DNA of 64,000 nucleotides from Rhizobium sp. SL42 (GTDB lineage Bacteria > Pseudomonadota > Alphaproteobacteria > Rhizobiales > Rhizobiaceae). Of the stretch, positions 34,042-44,421 are shown one piece after another (within the stretch, counting starts at the first letter, position 1; the number at the start of each line of letters is the position of its first letter). Position numbers and translations under genes: made by a program. The stretch is taken from assembly GCF_021729845.1 (NCBI RefSeq), contig NZ_CP063397.1:262001-326000 (forward strand), read 5' to 3'. Below the pieces are notes generated by a model, which was not told the DNA's origin, made no database searches, and was given only the letters and a program-made list of their open reading frames with translations.

Positions 34042-36408
34042 TTATTCGGCCGCGTGCCGGACCTGGCGCGCCTGCAGCGCGGACCAGACGGCGAGCGGGG
34101 TTGCCGGCATGTTGAGCATGTTGTTGCCAATCGCATCGGTGATCGCATTGATCAGCGCCGGTGGCGAACCGATGGCGCCTGCCTCGCCACAACCCTTGAT
34201 GCCGAGCGGATTGCCCGGACAAGGCGTATTCTGGTGCGAGACGCTGAATGATGGCAGATCATCGGCGCGCGGCATGGCGTAATCCATGTAGCTGGCGGTC
34301 AGAAGCTGGCCATTGGCCGGATCGTAGTGCACGCCCTCCAGCAGCGCCTGGCCGATGCCCTGCGCAATGCCGCCATGGACCTGACCCTCGACGATCATCG
34401 GGTTGATGATATTGCCGAAGTCGTCGGCCGCGACGAACTGGACGATCTCGGTCTTGCCGGTTTCCGGATCGACCTCCACCTCGGCGATGTAACAGCCTGC
34501 CGGGAAGGTGAAGTTGGACGGATCGTAGAACGCGCCCTCCTTGAGGCCCGGCTCCATGCCCGACGGCAGGTTGTGCCCCGTATAGGCCGCCAGCGTCACC
34601 TGGAACCACGGCACGCTCTTGTCGGTACCGGCGACTTTCAGCTCGCCATTGTCGATGACGATGTCGCTTTCGTCGGCCTCCATAAGATGGGCAGCGATCT
34701 TCTTTGCCTTGGCCTCGACCTTGTCCAGAGCCTTGACGATCGCCGACATGCCGACGGCGCCGGAGCGCGAGCCATAGGTGCCCATGCCCATCTGCACCTT
34801 GTCGGTGTCGCCATGCACGATGGATATATTGTCGAGCGGCACGCCGAGCCGCTCCGACACGAGCTGGGCGAAGGTCGTCTCGTGACCCTGTCCGTGGCTG
34901 TGCGAACCGGTCAGGACCTCGACGGTTCCGACAGCGTTGACCCGCACCTCGGCGGATTCCCACAAGCCTACGCCAGCGCCGAGCGAACCGACCGCCGCCG
35001 AGGGCGCGATGCCGCAGGCCTCGATATAGCAGCTCATGCCGATGCCGCGCAGCTTGCCGCGTTTGCCGGCCTCTGCCTTGCGAGCGGCAAAGCCGTTCCA
35101 GTCGGACGCCTGTAAAGCCACATCCAGCGATGCATCGTAATTGCCCGCGTCATAGTTCATGATCACCGGCGTCTGGTGCGGGAAGCTGCGGATGAAGTTC
35201 TTCCGGCGCAGTTCGACCGGCGAAATCCCGAGTTCGCGTGCCGCCGTCTCGACGGTCCGCTCCAGCAGATAGGTGGCCTCCGGCCGACCGGCGCCGCGAT
35301 AGGCGTCAACCGGAACCGTATTGGTATAGACGGTTCGGACATTGCAGTGGATTGCCGGGATGTCATACTGGCCCGACAGCAGCGTCGCATAAAGATAGGT
35401 CGGCACCGCAGACGAAAACAGCGACATATAGGCGCCGAGATTGGCGACCGTATCGACCTTCAGGCCGATGATCCGGTGGTCCTTGTCGAAGGCCATCTTG
35501 ACCTTGGAGACATGGTCGCGGCCATGCGCATCCGTGAGGAAGGCCTCAGTGCGATCCGATGTCCACTTGACCGGAACGCCGGTCTTCTTCGACGCCCACA
35601 GACAGACGATTTCTTCCGGGTAGATGTAGATCTTCGATCCGAATCCGCCCCCGACATCAGGTGCGATGACGCGCAGCTTGTTTTCCGGCGCGACATTGTA
35701 GAAGGCGCTCATCACCAGACGTGCAACATGCGGGTTCTGCGAGGTCGTGTAGCAGGTGTAGTGATCCTCCGCGCCGTCATAGATGCCGAGCGTCGCGCGC
35801 GGCTCCATCGGGTTTGGCGAAAGGCGGTTGTTGAAGATGTCGATCTCGGTGACATGCGCGGCCTGCGCAATCGCCGCATCGGCAGCGGCACCATCGCCGA
35901 TCTCCCAGTCGAAGATGAGATTGCCCGGCGCTTCGGGATGCAGTTCGGGCGCACCCGGTTTCAGCGCATCGACGGCAACGGTCACCACCGGCAGTTCATC
36001 ATAGGCAACCGATACCGCTTCGGCGGCATCGCGCGCCGCGCCGATGCTGTCGGCGACAACGATCGCCACGGCATCACCGACATAACGCACGGTTTCATGG
36101 GCCAAGGGCCGCCAGGCGCCCATCTTCATCGGCGACCCGTCTTTCGAATGGATCATCCAGCCGCAGATCAGATTGCCGATGCCATCCGCCAGCAGCTGCT
36201 TTCCGTCGAGCACATCGATCACGCCCGACATGGCCTTCGCCGCAGAGGCATCGATGCTTGCGATGCGGGCATGCGCATAAGGCGAACGGACGAAGTAGGC
36301 ATATTTCATTCCGGGAACGACCATGTCGTCCGTATACCGGCCCTTGCCGGTGAGAAAGCGCTTGTCTTCCTTGCGCGCCACGCGCGCGCCAATCCCTTCA
36401 ACACCCAT
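34042..36408 (-). CDS. CoxL-type molybdopterin-binding large subunit (form II)
   Basis: A 788-residue xanthine dehydrogenase-family catalytic subunit binding the Mo-cytosine dinucleotide cofactor. The active-site loop reads AYRGAGRPEATYLLER, which marks the form II CoxL group; true CO dehydrogenases have AYRCSFR. Form II members oxidise aldehydes, aromatic or other substrates, and CO oxidation is unproven, so the substrate is unknown. The catalytic Glu is in the C-terminal KGCGEAGAIGSPPA. Start chosen at ATG 36408 (better spaced from GGAGG than 36414). Confidence 0.88.
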   Translation of the reverse strand: MGVEGIGARVARKEDKRFLTGKGRYTDDMVVPGMKYAYFVRSPYAHARIASIDASAAKAMSGVIDVLDGKQLLADGIGNLICGWMIHSKDGSPMKMGAWRPLAHETVRYVGDAVAIVVADSIGAARDAAEAVSVAYDELPVVTVAVDALKPGAPELHPEAPGNLIFDWEIGDGAAADAAIAQAAHVTEIDIFNNRLSPNPMEPRATLGIYDGAEDHYTCYTTSQNPHVARLVMSAFYNVAPENKLRVIAPDVGGGFGSKIYIYPEEIVCLWASKKTGVPVKWTSDRTEAFLTDAHGRDHVSKVKMAFDKDHRIIGLKVDTVANLGAYMSLFSSAVPTYLYATLLSGQYDIPAIHCNVRTVYTNTVPVDAYRGAGRPEATYLLERTVETAARELGISPVELRRKNFIRSFPHQTPVIMNYDAGNYDASLDVALQASDWNGFAARKAEAGKRGKLRGIGMSCYIEACGIAPSAAVGSLGAGVGLWESAEVRVNAVGTVEVLTGSHSHGQGHETTFAQLVSERLGVPLDNISIVHGDTDKVQMGMGTYGSRSGAVGMSAIVKALDKVEAKAKKIAAHLMEADESDIVIDNGELKVAGTDKSVPWFQVTLAAYTGHNLPSGMEPGLKEGAFYDPSNFTFPAGCYIAEVEVDPETGKTEIVQFVAADDFGNIINPMIVEGQVHGGIAQGIGQALLEGVHYDPANGQLLTASYMDYAMPRADDLPSFSVSHQNTPCPGNPLGIKGCGEAGAIGSPPALINAITDAIGNNMLNMPATPLAVWSALQARQVRHAAE

Positions 36409-36517
36409 TTTCATCTCCTCCAGAGATCAGGATAAAGGCACTCAGGCAGTGGCAGCAGGCAGGGGTGGTGTCACGGCAGCGATGGCCGACACCCTTCGAT
36501 TGTCTGCTGCCCGTTGG

Positions 36518-37006
36518 TCACTCGGCGGCCTGGCGGCCGGCGTGCATCTCCGCATTGGCAGCAAGGACCGCCTTCACGATGTTGTGGTAACCCGTGCATC
36601 GACAGATATTGCCTTCCAGCTCGTGGCGCACGGTCGCCTCGTCGAGGGTCCCGTCGTGGCGACCGATGATATCGATCGAAGTCATCACCATGCCCGGCGT
36701 GCAGAAACCGCATTGCAGGCCGTGATGCTCCTTGAAGGCCGCCTGGACCGGATGCAATTCGCCGTTGACTGCCACGCCCTCTATGGTCGTGATCGTCGAT
36801 CCGCTCGCCTGCACGGCGAGGATCGAACAGCTCTTGATCGACTTGCCGTCCATATGCACAACGCAGGTTCCGCATTGTGTCGTGTCGCAACCGACATGCG
36901 TGCCGGTCAATCCCAGTGTCTCGCGAATAAAATGCACAAGCAGCGTGCGGTCCTCGCATTCGCCGCTCACCGTCCGGCCATTCACCGTCAGCGTCACTTT
37001 TGCCAT
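36518..37006 (-). CDS. CoxS-type 2Fe-2S subunit
   Basis: A 162-residue iron-sulfur subunit with the plant-ferredoxin type cluster GCDTTQCGTC followed by a Cys, and the second cluster CGFCTPG with CRCTGY. It passes electrons from Mo to FAD. ATG at 37006 (MAKVTLTVNG) with a GAGGAGG site. First gene of the operon, 109 bases ahead of the large subunit. Accessory genes such as coxD/E/F are not present in the window. Confidence 0.92.
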   Translation of the reverse strand: MAKVTLTVNGRTVSGECEDRTLLVHFIRETLGLTGTHVGCDTTQCGTCVVHMDGKSIKSCSILAVQASGSTITTIEGVAVNGELHPVQAAFKEHHGLQCGFCTPGMVMTSIDIIGRHDGTLDEATVRHELEGNICRCTGYHNIVKAVLAANAEMHAGRQAAE

Positions 37007-37321
37007 GTTGTTCCTCCTCGTGTCTCTCCCTGACACCAAGGCATCGTGTGTCTTTTCTCCGGTACGATCAACAGTTCAAACCAGCCGAATTGAAATAATT
37101 GTTTGCCGCAACGCAGCATTGAAGCCTTGTAATTCAGGCTTCCCGCTTATTTGGCTAATGGACTGAAATTTGGACCTATTGCAGAACGCGCAGCGCATGG
37201 ACATTCGCGAATTGACCGCTATTCTGCGGCTTGCCACCGCCATATTAGAAAAACCTGAATGCGGATGGGTGTTCTCGATCAAGACCGGCTGGACCGGATG
37301 CGTAACAGTGGAGAAAACAAG
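37007..37321. other. Gap between coxS and the lipoprotein gene
   Basis: 315 bases between divergent genes. It contains a 7-bp inverted repeat at 37121-37142 (GAAGCCT/AGGCTTC, 8-base loop) that may be a regulator site. The promoter of the coxS gene should lie here but no convincing hexamers were found; no gene is seen. Confidence 0.4.
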
Positions 37322-37585
37322 ATGAAAAAAGCTCTCGTGCTTCTATTGGTCGGCCTGTCGGTCGCTGGCTGCACCCAGACCGAAAAGGGCGCCGGTATCG
37401 GCGCTGTCGGCGGCGCAATCATCGGCGGTGCCATCACCGGCGACGTGCGTGGCGCAGCAGTCGGCGCAGCCATCGGCGGCGTTTCCGGTGCGATTATCGG
37501 CAATGTTTCGGACCAGCCGGGCCAATGCTACTACCGCGACCGTTACGGCCGCCGCTACATCGACAGCTGCCCGCGCGGCTACTGA
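37322..37585 (+). CDS. Glycine-zipper lipoprotein
   Basis: An 87-residue lipoprotein with a signal ending VAGC, followed by a glycine-zipper region of GxxxG repeats (about 30-66; pattern like YMGG proteins) and a Tyr/Arg-rich end with CYYRDRYGRRYIDSCPRGY. The mature part probably associates with the outer membrane; function unknown. ATG at 37322 follows GGAG. Monocistronic, ending in a terminator. Confidence 0.8.
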   Translation: MKKALVLLLVGLSVAGCTQTEKGAGIGAVGGAIIGGAITGDVRGAAVGAAIGGVSGAIIGNVSDQPGQCYYRDRYGRRYIDSCPRGY

Positions 37586-37595
37586 GCAGACGACA

Positions 37596-37624
37596 GGGGC
37601 GCGCGATGAGCGCGTCCCTTTTTT
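37596..37624 (+). terminator. Rho-independent terminator
   Basis: GGGGCGCGC pairs with GCGCGTCCC through one G-T pair around GATGA and is followed by TTTTTT. Confidence 0.75.
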
Positions 37625-37717
37625 ATAGAATTTTAAGAAAAGGGTATGCCTTTTTTAGCATTTTCTCCTAAGTTGCCCCATGGCGGGGGTGCACCAGCCA
37701 GGTCGCGATGAGCGAAA

Positions 37718-39655
37718 ATGCGTATGCCGAGTGGATTTGTATTGCCGAAAATGAGTGTCGCGTTCCGGCTCGGTATGGCTCTGTTGACCGTGAGCCCCTT
37801 GCTGCTCGGGCCTGCTCTTGCTTCAAAAGCAGCAGCCTTCGAGCTTTTTGGGATTCGGCTCTTCGGCAAGGACGATGAGCCCAATGATGTCATCGATCCC
37901 GTCTCCTATACCATTGCCCTGACGACCGGGAACGCCGACCGGGCCCTGACCAAGTCCCTGCGACGAACCTCGCTTCTGCTGGCCGACGAAGAGACGCCGG
38001 TCTCCGGCGATCTCGGGCTGGTTATCAAGGCCAAGGACGATCGCGACCGTCTTCTGGCCACCCTTTACGAGAATGCCCGCTATGGCGCGATCGTCACCGT
38101 CCTGGTCGATGGACGCAACATAGACAGCCTGCCGCCCAATCCGACCTTCGACAGGTCAAGACCGATCCCGGTCGCGATCACCGTCGAAACGGGGCCCGTT
38201 TTCGCGCTTGGCGACGTCACCCTCGAGGGCGATGCGGCACGGCTGGATCCGGCAGAGTTCGACCTGACGCCAGGCGGCGCCGCCGGCTCGCTGACAATTC
38301 TGAAAGCCGCAGCACAGATCGCCGACACATTGAAAGCGGAAGGCCGGCCGCTGGCTGAACTGACAAAGCGCGAGGTCGTCGCCGACCACGACACCAACAC
38401 CGTTGACGTGACAATCGCCGTCGAGGCTGGCCCTGTTGCCCCGCTTGGCAACGTGACCGTCAAGGGTGCGCGGCAGGTCAATGCGGAATTCATCGAGCGC
38501 TATTCGCGACTACGACCGGGCCAGCCCTATTCACCTGAGCAGTTGCGCAAGGCTGGCGAGCGGCTGCGCACGCTCGGGGTGTTTTCCTCCGTGACCATCA
38601 ACGAGCCGGAGGCGCTTGCACCCGATGGTTCCTGGCCGCTCGCCATCACTGTCTCAGAAGGCAAGCATCGCTATTTCGGCTTCGGCGCCAGCTATTCCTC
38701 GATCGACGGCGGCGGGATCGAAGGCTATTGGGGCCACCGCAACCTGTTCGGCAACGCAGAATCCCTCAAGCTCGAAGGCGCTGTGCGTGGCCTTGGCGAA
38801 ATCAGCGATGTCAGCAACCTCTCGGATCTCGATTATTCCGCCGGCATCACCTTCATCAAACCCGGCGCCTTCTTTCCTTCGGCAACGCTAGAGGCGAGCA
38901 TCAAGGCGAGCACGCTGGACAGCGAACATTATGATGCGGCCTCCATCACCGGAAAAGTCGCGCTCGCCTATGAGCTGAGCGATATCGACACGGTAAGCGG
39001 CGGCGTTTCGCTGACCTATGACAGCATCGAGGACGCCTTCGGCGACAACGAATATCTGACCTTCGGCGTCCCTCTCGGCTATACGCGCGACACCCGCAAC
39101 AACAAGCTGAACCCGACCGAAGGCTATCTTGCATCGATCTCGACCACACCGAGCTACGAGATCAACGGCCGCACCGTCTTTGCCTCTATCGAGGGCTCGG
39201 CTTCCGGCTATCTTGGCCTGGGCGCAGAGGATCGCATCGTGCTCGCCGGCAAGCTCTCGGCCGGCAGCCTGTTCGGCGGCAGCGGTCTGGCATCGATCCC
39301 CGCCACCCGGCGTTTCTTTGCCGGCGGCGGCGGCTCGGTGCGCGGTTATGCCTATCAGGCGATCTCGCCCTATAATGACGCGGGCGACGCCACCGGCGGT
39401 CGGTCCTATGCAACCGCCTCGTTCGAGGTCCGCATGCAGGTCACGGAAACGATCGGCATCGTGCCGTTTCTCGATGTCGGCAGCGTATCGAGAAACAATG
39501 TCCCCGATTTTTCCGACCTGCGCATGGGCGCCGGCGTCGGACTGCGCTACATGACACCTTTCGGGCCGCTCAGGCTCGATGTTGCCGTTCCGTTGCAACG
39601 ATATGACGACGGTAGCCGTTATGGCATTTATGCCGGCATAGGTCAGAGCTTCTGA
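37718..39655 (+). CDS. tamA: TamA outer-membrane protein
   Basis: A 645-residue Omp85-family protein: signal peptide near residues 12-38, POTRA-like repeats about 50-310, then a C-terminal beta-barrel with GGGGSVRGYAYQAISP and FGPLRLDVAVPLQ. TamA with TamB helps insert or assemble certain outer-membrane proteins and lipids. Start at 37718 keeps the longer N-terminus; an in-frame ATG at 37751 (MSVAFRLGM) starts just before the signal peptide and is an alternative. Followed by tamB after 47 bases. Confidence 0.9.
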   Translation: MRMPSGFVLPKMSVAFRLGMALLTVSPLLLGPALASKAAAFELFGIRLFGKDDEPNDVIDPVSYTIALTTGNADRALTKSLRRTSLLLADEETPVSGDLGLVIKAKDDRDRLLATLYENARYGAIVTVLVDGRNIDSLPPNPTFDRSRPIPVAITVETGPVFALGDVTLEGDAARLDPAEFDLTPGGAAGSLTILKAAAQIADTLKAEGRPLAELTKREVVADHDTNTVDVTIAVEAGPVAPLGNVTVKGARQVNAEFIERYSRLRPGQPYSPEQLRKAGERLRTLGVFSSVTINEPEALAPDGSWPLAITVSEGKHRYFGFGASYSSIDGGGIEGYWGHRNLFGNAESLKLEGAVRGLGEISDVSNLSDLDYSAGITFIKPGAFFPSATLEASIKASTLDSEHYDAASITGKVALAYELSDIDTVSGGVSLTYDSIEDAFGDNEYLTFGVPLGYTRDTRNNKLNPTEGYLASISTTPSYEINGRTVFASIEGSASGYLGLGAEDRIVLAGKLSAGSLFGGSGLASIPATRRFFAGGGGSVRGYAYQAISPYNDAGDATGGRSYATASFEVRMQVTETIGIVPFLDVGSVSRNNVPDFSDLRMGAGVGLRYMTPFGPLRLDVAVPLQRYDDGSRYGIYAGIGQSF

Positions 39656-39702
39656 TCTGCGCAGATCCGGGCAGATCCGGCAGGACGAGGACCATAAAGA
39701 CA

Positions 39703-42700
39703 ATGATCTGGCTGAAACGCATCATCGGATGGACGCTCCGGATTTTTGCCGGGCTGGTCGCGACCCTCGTGACGCTGACCATCCTCGCCATCGTGATCGG
39801 CGGCCTGTCGGCAAGCGGCAGCCAGTTCCTGGCAAACCAGATTGCCGCCCTGATCTCGAAGGACAACCAGCAGGTCACCATCGTTGCGCCAAGTCCCTTG
39901 CTCAGCCGGACATTGACCGTCGAACGCATCACCGTCGCCGACACCAAGGGACCTTACGCAACGATCGAGGGACTGGCACTCGACTGGACGCCGTTGGATC
40001 TTCTGTCGCGCCGCTTCACCGCGGAAAAGCTGAGCGCCCGATCCATCCGCATCGAGCGTGCACCGGAGCCGAGTGCGACGCCTGAGGTCAAATCGGATGA
40101 GCCGTTCTCGCTGCCGGTCGGCATCGACATTGCCGCGATCGACCTGCCTTCGATCAAGGTGGGGGCCGCTCTTGCCCGCCGCGACGTGGAAATCGCAGCA
40201 AAAGGCGCCGCCCAGATCATCGGCAGCAATATCACCAGCCAGTTGGCAGCCACCCTGCTCGGAGAACCGTCCGCCAAATTGATTGCCGACGTGCTCTATG
40301 CGCCGAACGACGACCGGCTGCGCCTCAAGCTCGAGTATGCCGAGCCCAAGGGCGGGGTTGCCGGAAATCTCCTACAGCTTCCAAATCAGCCGGCTCTTGC
40401 GCTCAGCATCGATGGCGACGGCGCCATCAGCAACTGGGCCGGCAAGATCACCGCCGCCCTGGATGGCACGCAGACGATCTCTGTCGATGCAACGCACCGG
40501 CTGGCAGCAGAAGACCAGCGCGACATCACCCTTATTGGTGGCGGTAATTTTGCCAGCCTGATGCCGCCGCAATTGCGCGACCTGTTTGCCGGCGAAACGG
40601 CAATCGATCTGGCAGCCCGCATTGGCCCCGACGGCGCAATCGAGATCAGCAAGGGCGATCTTTCTACCGCCGCGGCCCGGATCTCGGCATCCGGTCACTA
40701 TGATCCAAAGGGCATCAACGATCTCGCCCTTGTCGCCGAGGCCAATGCGACACCCGTCCGGTTGCAATGGCAGCAGGACAAGGCGATCTATGGCGTGGCG
40801 ATGCGCAGCGCCAACCTGACGCTAAGCGGCAATGCGCAAACGGCAGCGCTGAAGGCAACCATCGATCTGGCAACCCTGTCGGCCCCGCAGGGCACCTTGT
40901 CGGACATCGACCTGACAGCCGAAAGTTCGGCTTTCGATATCGCCAATCGCCAGGGACCGGTCGATCTGCAGCTTGCCGTGCAGCGCGCCGAATTCTTCGA
41001 CGCGCAATTGGCCAACTATATCCGTGCACCGCTGAAGATCGTGGCACCGCTCACCCTTGAAGAGGATCAGGTCGCGACCGACAAGCTCACACTCGAGAGC
41101 GCCGGTATCGGTGGGGAGTTGAACGGACGTTACGTGATCTCGGCACAGACCTTTGCCGGCGCGCTGAAGGCCTTTGTCCTGCCCGACCTGCTGCCGCCGG
41201 CACTGTCGCAAAAGCTGGCGAAGCCGGCCGCCATATCGGCACGGATCGATTTTGCCGCCCCCAAGGCCATCAGCCTGCGCGACATTCAACTCCAGACCGA
41301 CCTCGGTTCGGCGGAAGGGGCGATCTCGCTCGCACCCGATGGTATTCTGGCCGCCGACCTCACCGGTCGATTGAATGACACCGCGAGCCTCCAGCCGCGC
41401 ATCAGCGGTGCTGCCGCCTTCGACGTCTCGGCATCCGGTCCGCTGGACGCGATCGAAGGCAATGTGAACGTCGTCATCGAGCAGGGCAAGGCAGCCGGTT
41501 ACGAACTGCGTGACCTGGCGCTGCAGATCGAGGGGCTTGCCGATCGGAAGGCGCCGCGAGGCCAGTTGCGGATGACCGGGCAGATCGATGCCCAACCTGT
41601 AGATATCTCCGCCGACATCGTGTCGGAAAACGGCGACACGAAAATCCCGGCCCTGACACTCAATGTCGGCCCCAACCGCCTCTCAGGCACCCTGGCGTTG
41701 GACGAGGCCTTCCAACCCACCGGCGACCTCGACTTCGACTTCCCGCAGCTTTCGCTTCTGGCAGCGCTTGGCGGGCAAAGCGCAAGCGGCGATCTGGCCG
41801 GCAAGATCGCGATCACGTCGGCCAACAGTCGTATTGCTGCCAGGATTGACGCGACGGGCAAGTCGCTCAGCCGAGACACCCTGAAGATCGAAAACCCGGT
41901 CATCAACCTCGCCGTCAGCGACATGGCCGCGCTGGCGGTCGAAGGCACTGTGCGGGCGGCAGTTTTGGTCAGCGGCGCCAACCGCCTCGAAGCCCCCGAG
42001 GTGACCTTCGCCCGGGCGGGAAATCGCACCGATTTCCAGGCAAGCGCACGATATGACGCAGCACCGCTCGAGGCAGCCGGCAGCATTGAGCAGCAAGCCC
42101 AGGGACTGGCTATCGCGCTGGACCGGTTTTCCGCCAAGCCGCGCGGTATCTCACTGGCGCTGGCATCACCCACGCGCCTCACTGTGACTGACGGCACCGT
42201 TCAGATCGGCAAGACGGTGATCAATGCCGGCTCCGGCAACGTCACCGTCACCGGCAGCGCCGGCCAGAACCTCGCCGTCAGGGCAGACATTGCAGCCCTA
42301 CCCGCTTCGCTTGCCGCTGCGGTAGCTCCCGCGCTTGCACCTGCCGGCACGATTTCCGGTCTCGTCGAGGTCAAGGGCACGCCATCGGCACCCGACGTGA
42401 CCTACCAACTCGATTGGCGCGATGCTGAGCTGACCCAGACGCGGACGGCCGGACTGGCGCCACTCGCCATCAGCGCCAATGGCCGCTTCCAGAGCAACAT
42501 GCTTTCGCTCGATACCCGGCTGTCCGGTGGCGGTGGCATCACTCTCAATGGCGGCGGCCGGCTCAACCTGTCCGGCATGGGCCTGGACATGCGTTTCCAG
42601 GGCAGCCTGCCGCTGGCCGCCGCCAATACCATCCTCGGACGGCAGGGACTCGTGGCACAGGGCAATGCCAACGTGAACGTCACCATCCAGGGAACCGCGA

Positions 42701-43866
42701 CGGCCCCGGCGATTGCCGGATCGATCACAACCAGCGGCGCGCGCGTGGTTGACGTGCGCCGAAATCTTGCGATCGAACAGATCACAGCGACGATCAATCT
42801 GCGTGACAACCGCGCCCAGATCGCCAGCCTGACCGGAAACTTTGCCTCGGGCGGTCGCCTTTCGGCGAGCGGGTCGATCGACATTCTCGGCCAGGGCATG
42901 CCCGCCGATCTGTCGATCAATCTCGACAAGGCCGTCTATGTCGACGGCAACACGGTGACCGCGACTGCCGATGCGCGGCTGACATTGCGCGGCCCTCTGA
43001 TGGCCGGCCCGACGCTGGCCGGGACAGTGGATCTGTCGCGCACCTCGATCACCCTGTCGGAGCGCCGCCCCACCAGCCTTTCACAGCTCGACATCCAGCA
43101 TCGGAACGCACCAAAGGCAGTCACCCAGCAGTTGCGTACCATCACCCCGGCCGCCGGCCGAAGCTCCAGTTCACCGATCCTGCTCGACCTTCGCATATCT
43201 TCGCCGTCGCAGACCTTCATTCGCGGCCGCGGCATCGATGCCGAGCTCGGCGGCACCCTGACATTGACCGGATCGGCGTCCGCACCCAATGTCTCCGGCG
43301 GCTTCGAGCTGCGCCGGGGGCGCATGCAGATCCTCACCAAACGTCTGGATATCACCCGGGCCGAGATTACCTTCGGCGGCGATCTCATTCCGATCATCGA
43401 CCTTGAGGCGACCACCACATCCGGCACCTCGACCGTGACGATCAAGCTTTACGGCTTTGCCAGCGACCCGGAAGTGACCTTCAGTTCATCACCCACCCTA
43501 CCACAGGACGAAATTCTGGCGCAGCTGATCTTCGGCCAGTCGATGTCGCGGCTCTCGGCGCTGCAGATCGCCCAGCTCGCCGATGCCGCCGCCCAGCTGG
43601 CGGGCGGCAATTCGACCTCGCTGTTCCAGACCTTGCGCTCGACACTCGGAATCGACGATCTCGACATCTCCACCGACTCCACCGGCCAGACCAGCATCAG
43701 CGCCGGAAAATACCTGAACGACCGAACCTATATCGAACTGCAGCAAAGCGGCAGCGGCGGCGGCAAGGCGGTGATCAATCTCGACATCGGCCGCGGCGTG
43801 AAGCTGAAAGGTGAAGCCGGCGGTTCGGGCGCCGGAGGCGGCATCTACTACGAGAAGGAATATTGA
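39703..43866 (+). CDS. tamB: TamB translocation/assembly protein
   Basis: A 1387-residue protein with one N-terminal membrane helix (IFAGLVATLVTLTILAIVIGG, about 15-35), a very long AsmA-like beta-helical body and the C-terminal DUF490/TamB domain that ends in DIGRGVKLKGEAGGSGAGGG and YYEKEY. It would reach from the inner to the outer membrane as a lipid-bridging partner of TamA. The two genes form one operon. Ends four bases before the convergent Lrp gene. Confidence 0.93.
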   Translation: MIWLKRIIGWTLRIFAGLVATLVTLTILAIVIGGLSASGSQFLANQIAALISKDNQQVTIVAPSPLLSRTLTVERITVADTKGPYATIEGLALDWTPLDLLSRRFTAEKLSARSIRIERAPEPSATPEVKSDEPFSLPVGIDIAAIDLPSIKVGAALARRDVEIAAKGAAQIIGSNITSQLAATLLGEPSAKLIADVLYAPNDDRLRLKLEYAEPKGGVAGNLLQLPNQPALALSIDGDGAISNWAGKITAALDGTQTISVDATHRLAAEDQRDITLIGGGNFASLMPPQLRDLFAGETAIDLAARIGPDGAIEISKGDLSTAAARISASGHYDPKGINDLALVAEANATPVRLQWQQDKAIYGVAMRSANLTLSGNAQTAALKATIDLATLSAPQGTLSDIDLTAESSAFDIANRQGPVDLQLAVQRAEFFDAQLANYIRAPLKIVAPLTLEEDQVATDKLTLESAGIGGELNGRYVISAQTFAGALKAFVLPDLLPPALSQKLAKPAAISARIDFAAPKAISLRDIQLQTDLGSAEGAISLAPDGILAADLTGRLNDTASLQPRISGAAAFDVSASGPLDAIEGNVNVVIEQGKAAGYELRDLALQIEGLADRKAPRGQLRMTGQIDAQPVDISADIVSENGDTKIPALTLNVGPNRLSGTLALDEAFQPTGDLDFDFPQLSLLAALGGQSASGDLAGKIAITSANSRIAARIDATGKSLSRDTLKIENPVINLAVSDMAALAVEGTVRAAVLVSGANRLEAPEVTFARAGNRTDFQASARYDAAPLEAAGSIEQQAQGLAIALDRFSAKPRGISLALASPTRLTVTDGTVQIGKTVINAGSGNVTVTGSAGQNLAVRADIAALPASLAAAVAPALAPAGTISGLVEVKGTPSAPDVTYQLDWRDAELTQTRTAGLAPLAISANGRFQSNMLSLDTRLSGGGGITLNGGGRLNLSGMGLDMRFQGSLPLAAANTILGRQGLVAQGNANVNVTIQGTATAPAIAGSITTSGARVVDVRRNLAIEQITATINLRDNRAQIASLTGNFASGGRLSASGSIDILGQGMPADLSINLDKAVYVDGNTVTATADARLTLRGPLMAGPTLAGTVDLSRTSITLSERRPTSLSQLDIQHRNAPKAVTQQLRTITPAAGRSSSSPILLDLRISSPSQTFIRGRGIDAELGGTLTLTGSASAPNVSGGFELRRGRMQILTKRLDITRAEITFGGDLIPIIDLEATTTSGTSTVTIKLYGFASDPEVTFSSSPTLPQDEILAQLIFGQSMSRLSALQIAQLADAAAQLAGGNSTSLFQTLRSTLGIDDLDISTDSTGQTSISAGKYLNDRTYIELQQSGSGGGKAVINLDIGRGVKLKGEAGGSGAGGGIYYEKEY

Positions 43867-43870
43867 CGGG

Positions 43871-44296
43871 TCAGGCGACCTTGCTGGTCTTCAACAGAAT
43901 GCTCGATTCGGTGCTGTTGATCCCCTCGACCAGACGAATGCGACGCAGCGTTTCGTCGAAGCCAGCCAGATCACGGTCTTCGAGTTCAGCAATGAAGTCC
44001 CAGCGGCCATTGGTGCTGTGCAGCGACTTGACCTGCGGAATGCCGCGCAACTGCTGCGCGACCCGATCGGCAAACTTGCCGACGACTTCGATCATGATGA
44101 TTGCCCGCACCCCGGTCGGCTGGATTTCCCGTCCGGTGAGGATTGTGAAAGCGGCAATGGTGCCATTGGCGACCAAGCGATCGATCCGGGCCGAGATTGT
44201 CGCCCGCGATGCGCCGGTCATTGCGGCAAGGGAAGCAACGGGTATCCGGGCGTTTTGCCGAAGAGCGCTCAGAATATCACGGTCCAGATCATCCAT
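43871..44296 (-). CDS. Lrp/AsnC-family regulator
   Basis: A 141-residue Lrp-type protein: N-terminal helix-turn-helix (DRDILSALRQNARIPVASLA and ATISARIDRL), then an AsnC ligand domain (about 66-135). It is divergent from arginase across about 125 bases, so it probably controls arginine catabolism, likely sensing an amino acid. No Lrp site could be pinned down in the intergenic region. Confidence 0.85.
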   Translation of the reverse strand: MDDLDRDILSALRQNARIPVASLAAMTGASRATISARIDRLVANGTIAAFTILTGREIQPTGVRAIIMIEVVGKFADRVAQQLRGIPQVKSLHSTNGRWDFIAELEDRDLAGFDETLRRIRLVEGINSTESSILLKTSKVA

Positions 44297-44421
44297 CGTT
44301 ACACTTCGTCATCATATGGTTGCGATTTGTGCAAACTATAGTGCTTTATGGCGATGTTCCAGCTTTTTGCCAACGCAGACATGGCGCATCATCCGGTCTC
44401 AACCATTTCCAAGGATCACCC

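Noticed and set aside
37121..37142. Inverted repeat GAAGCCT/AGGCTTC as a terminator
   Set aside because: It is not followed by a T tract and lies between divergent genes, where no terminator is needed.
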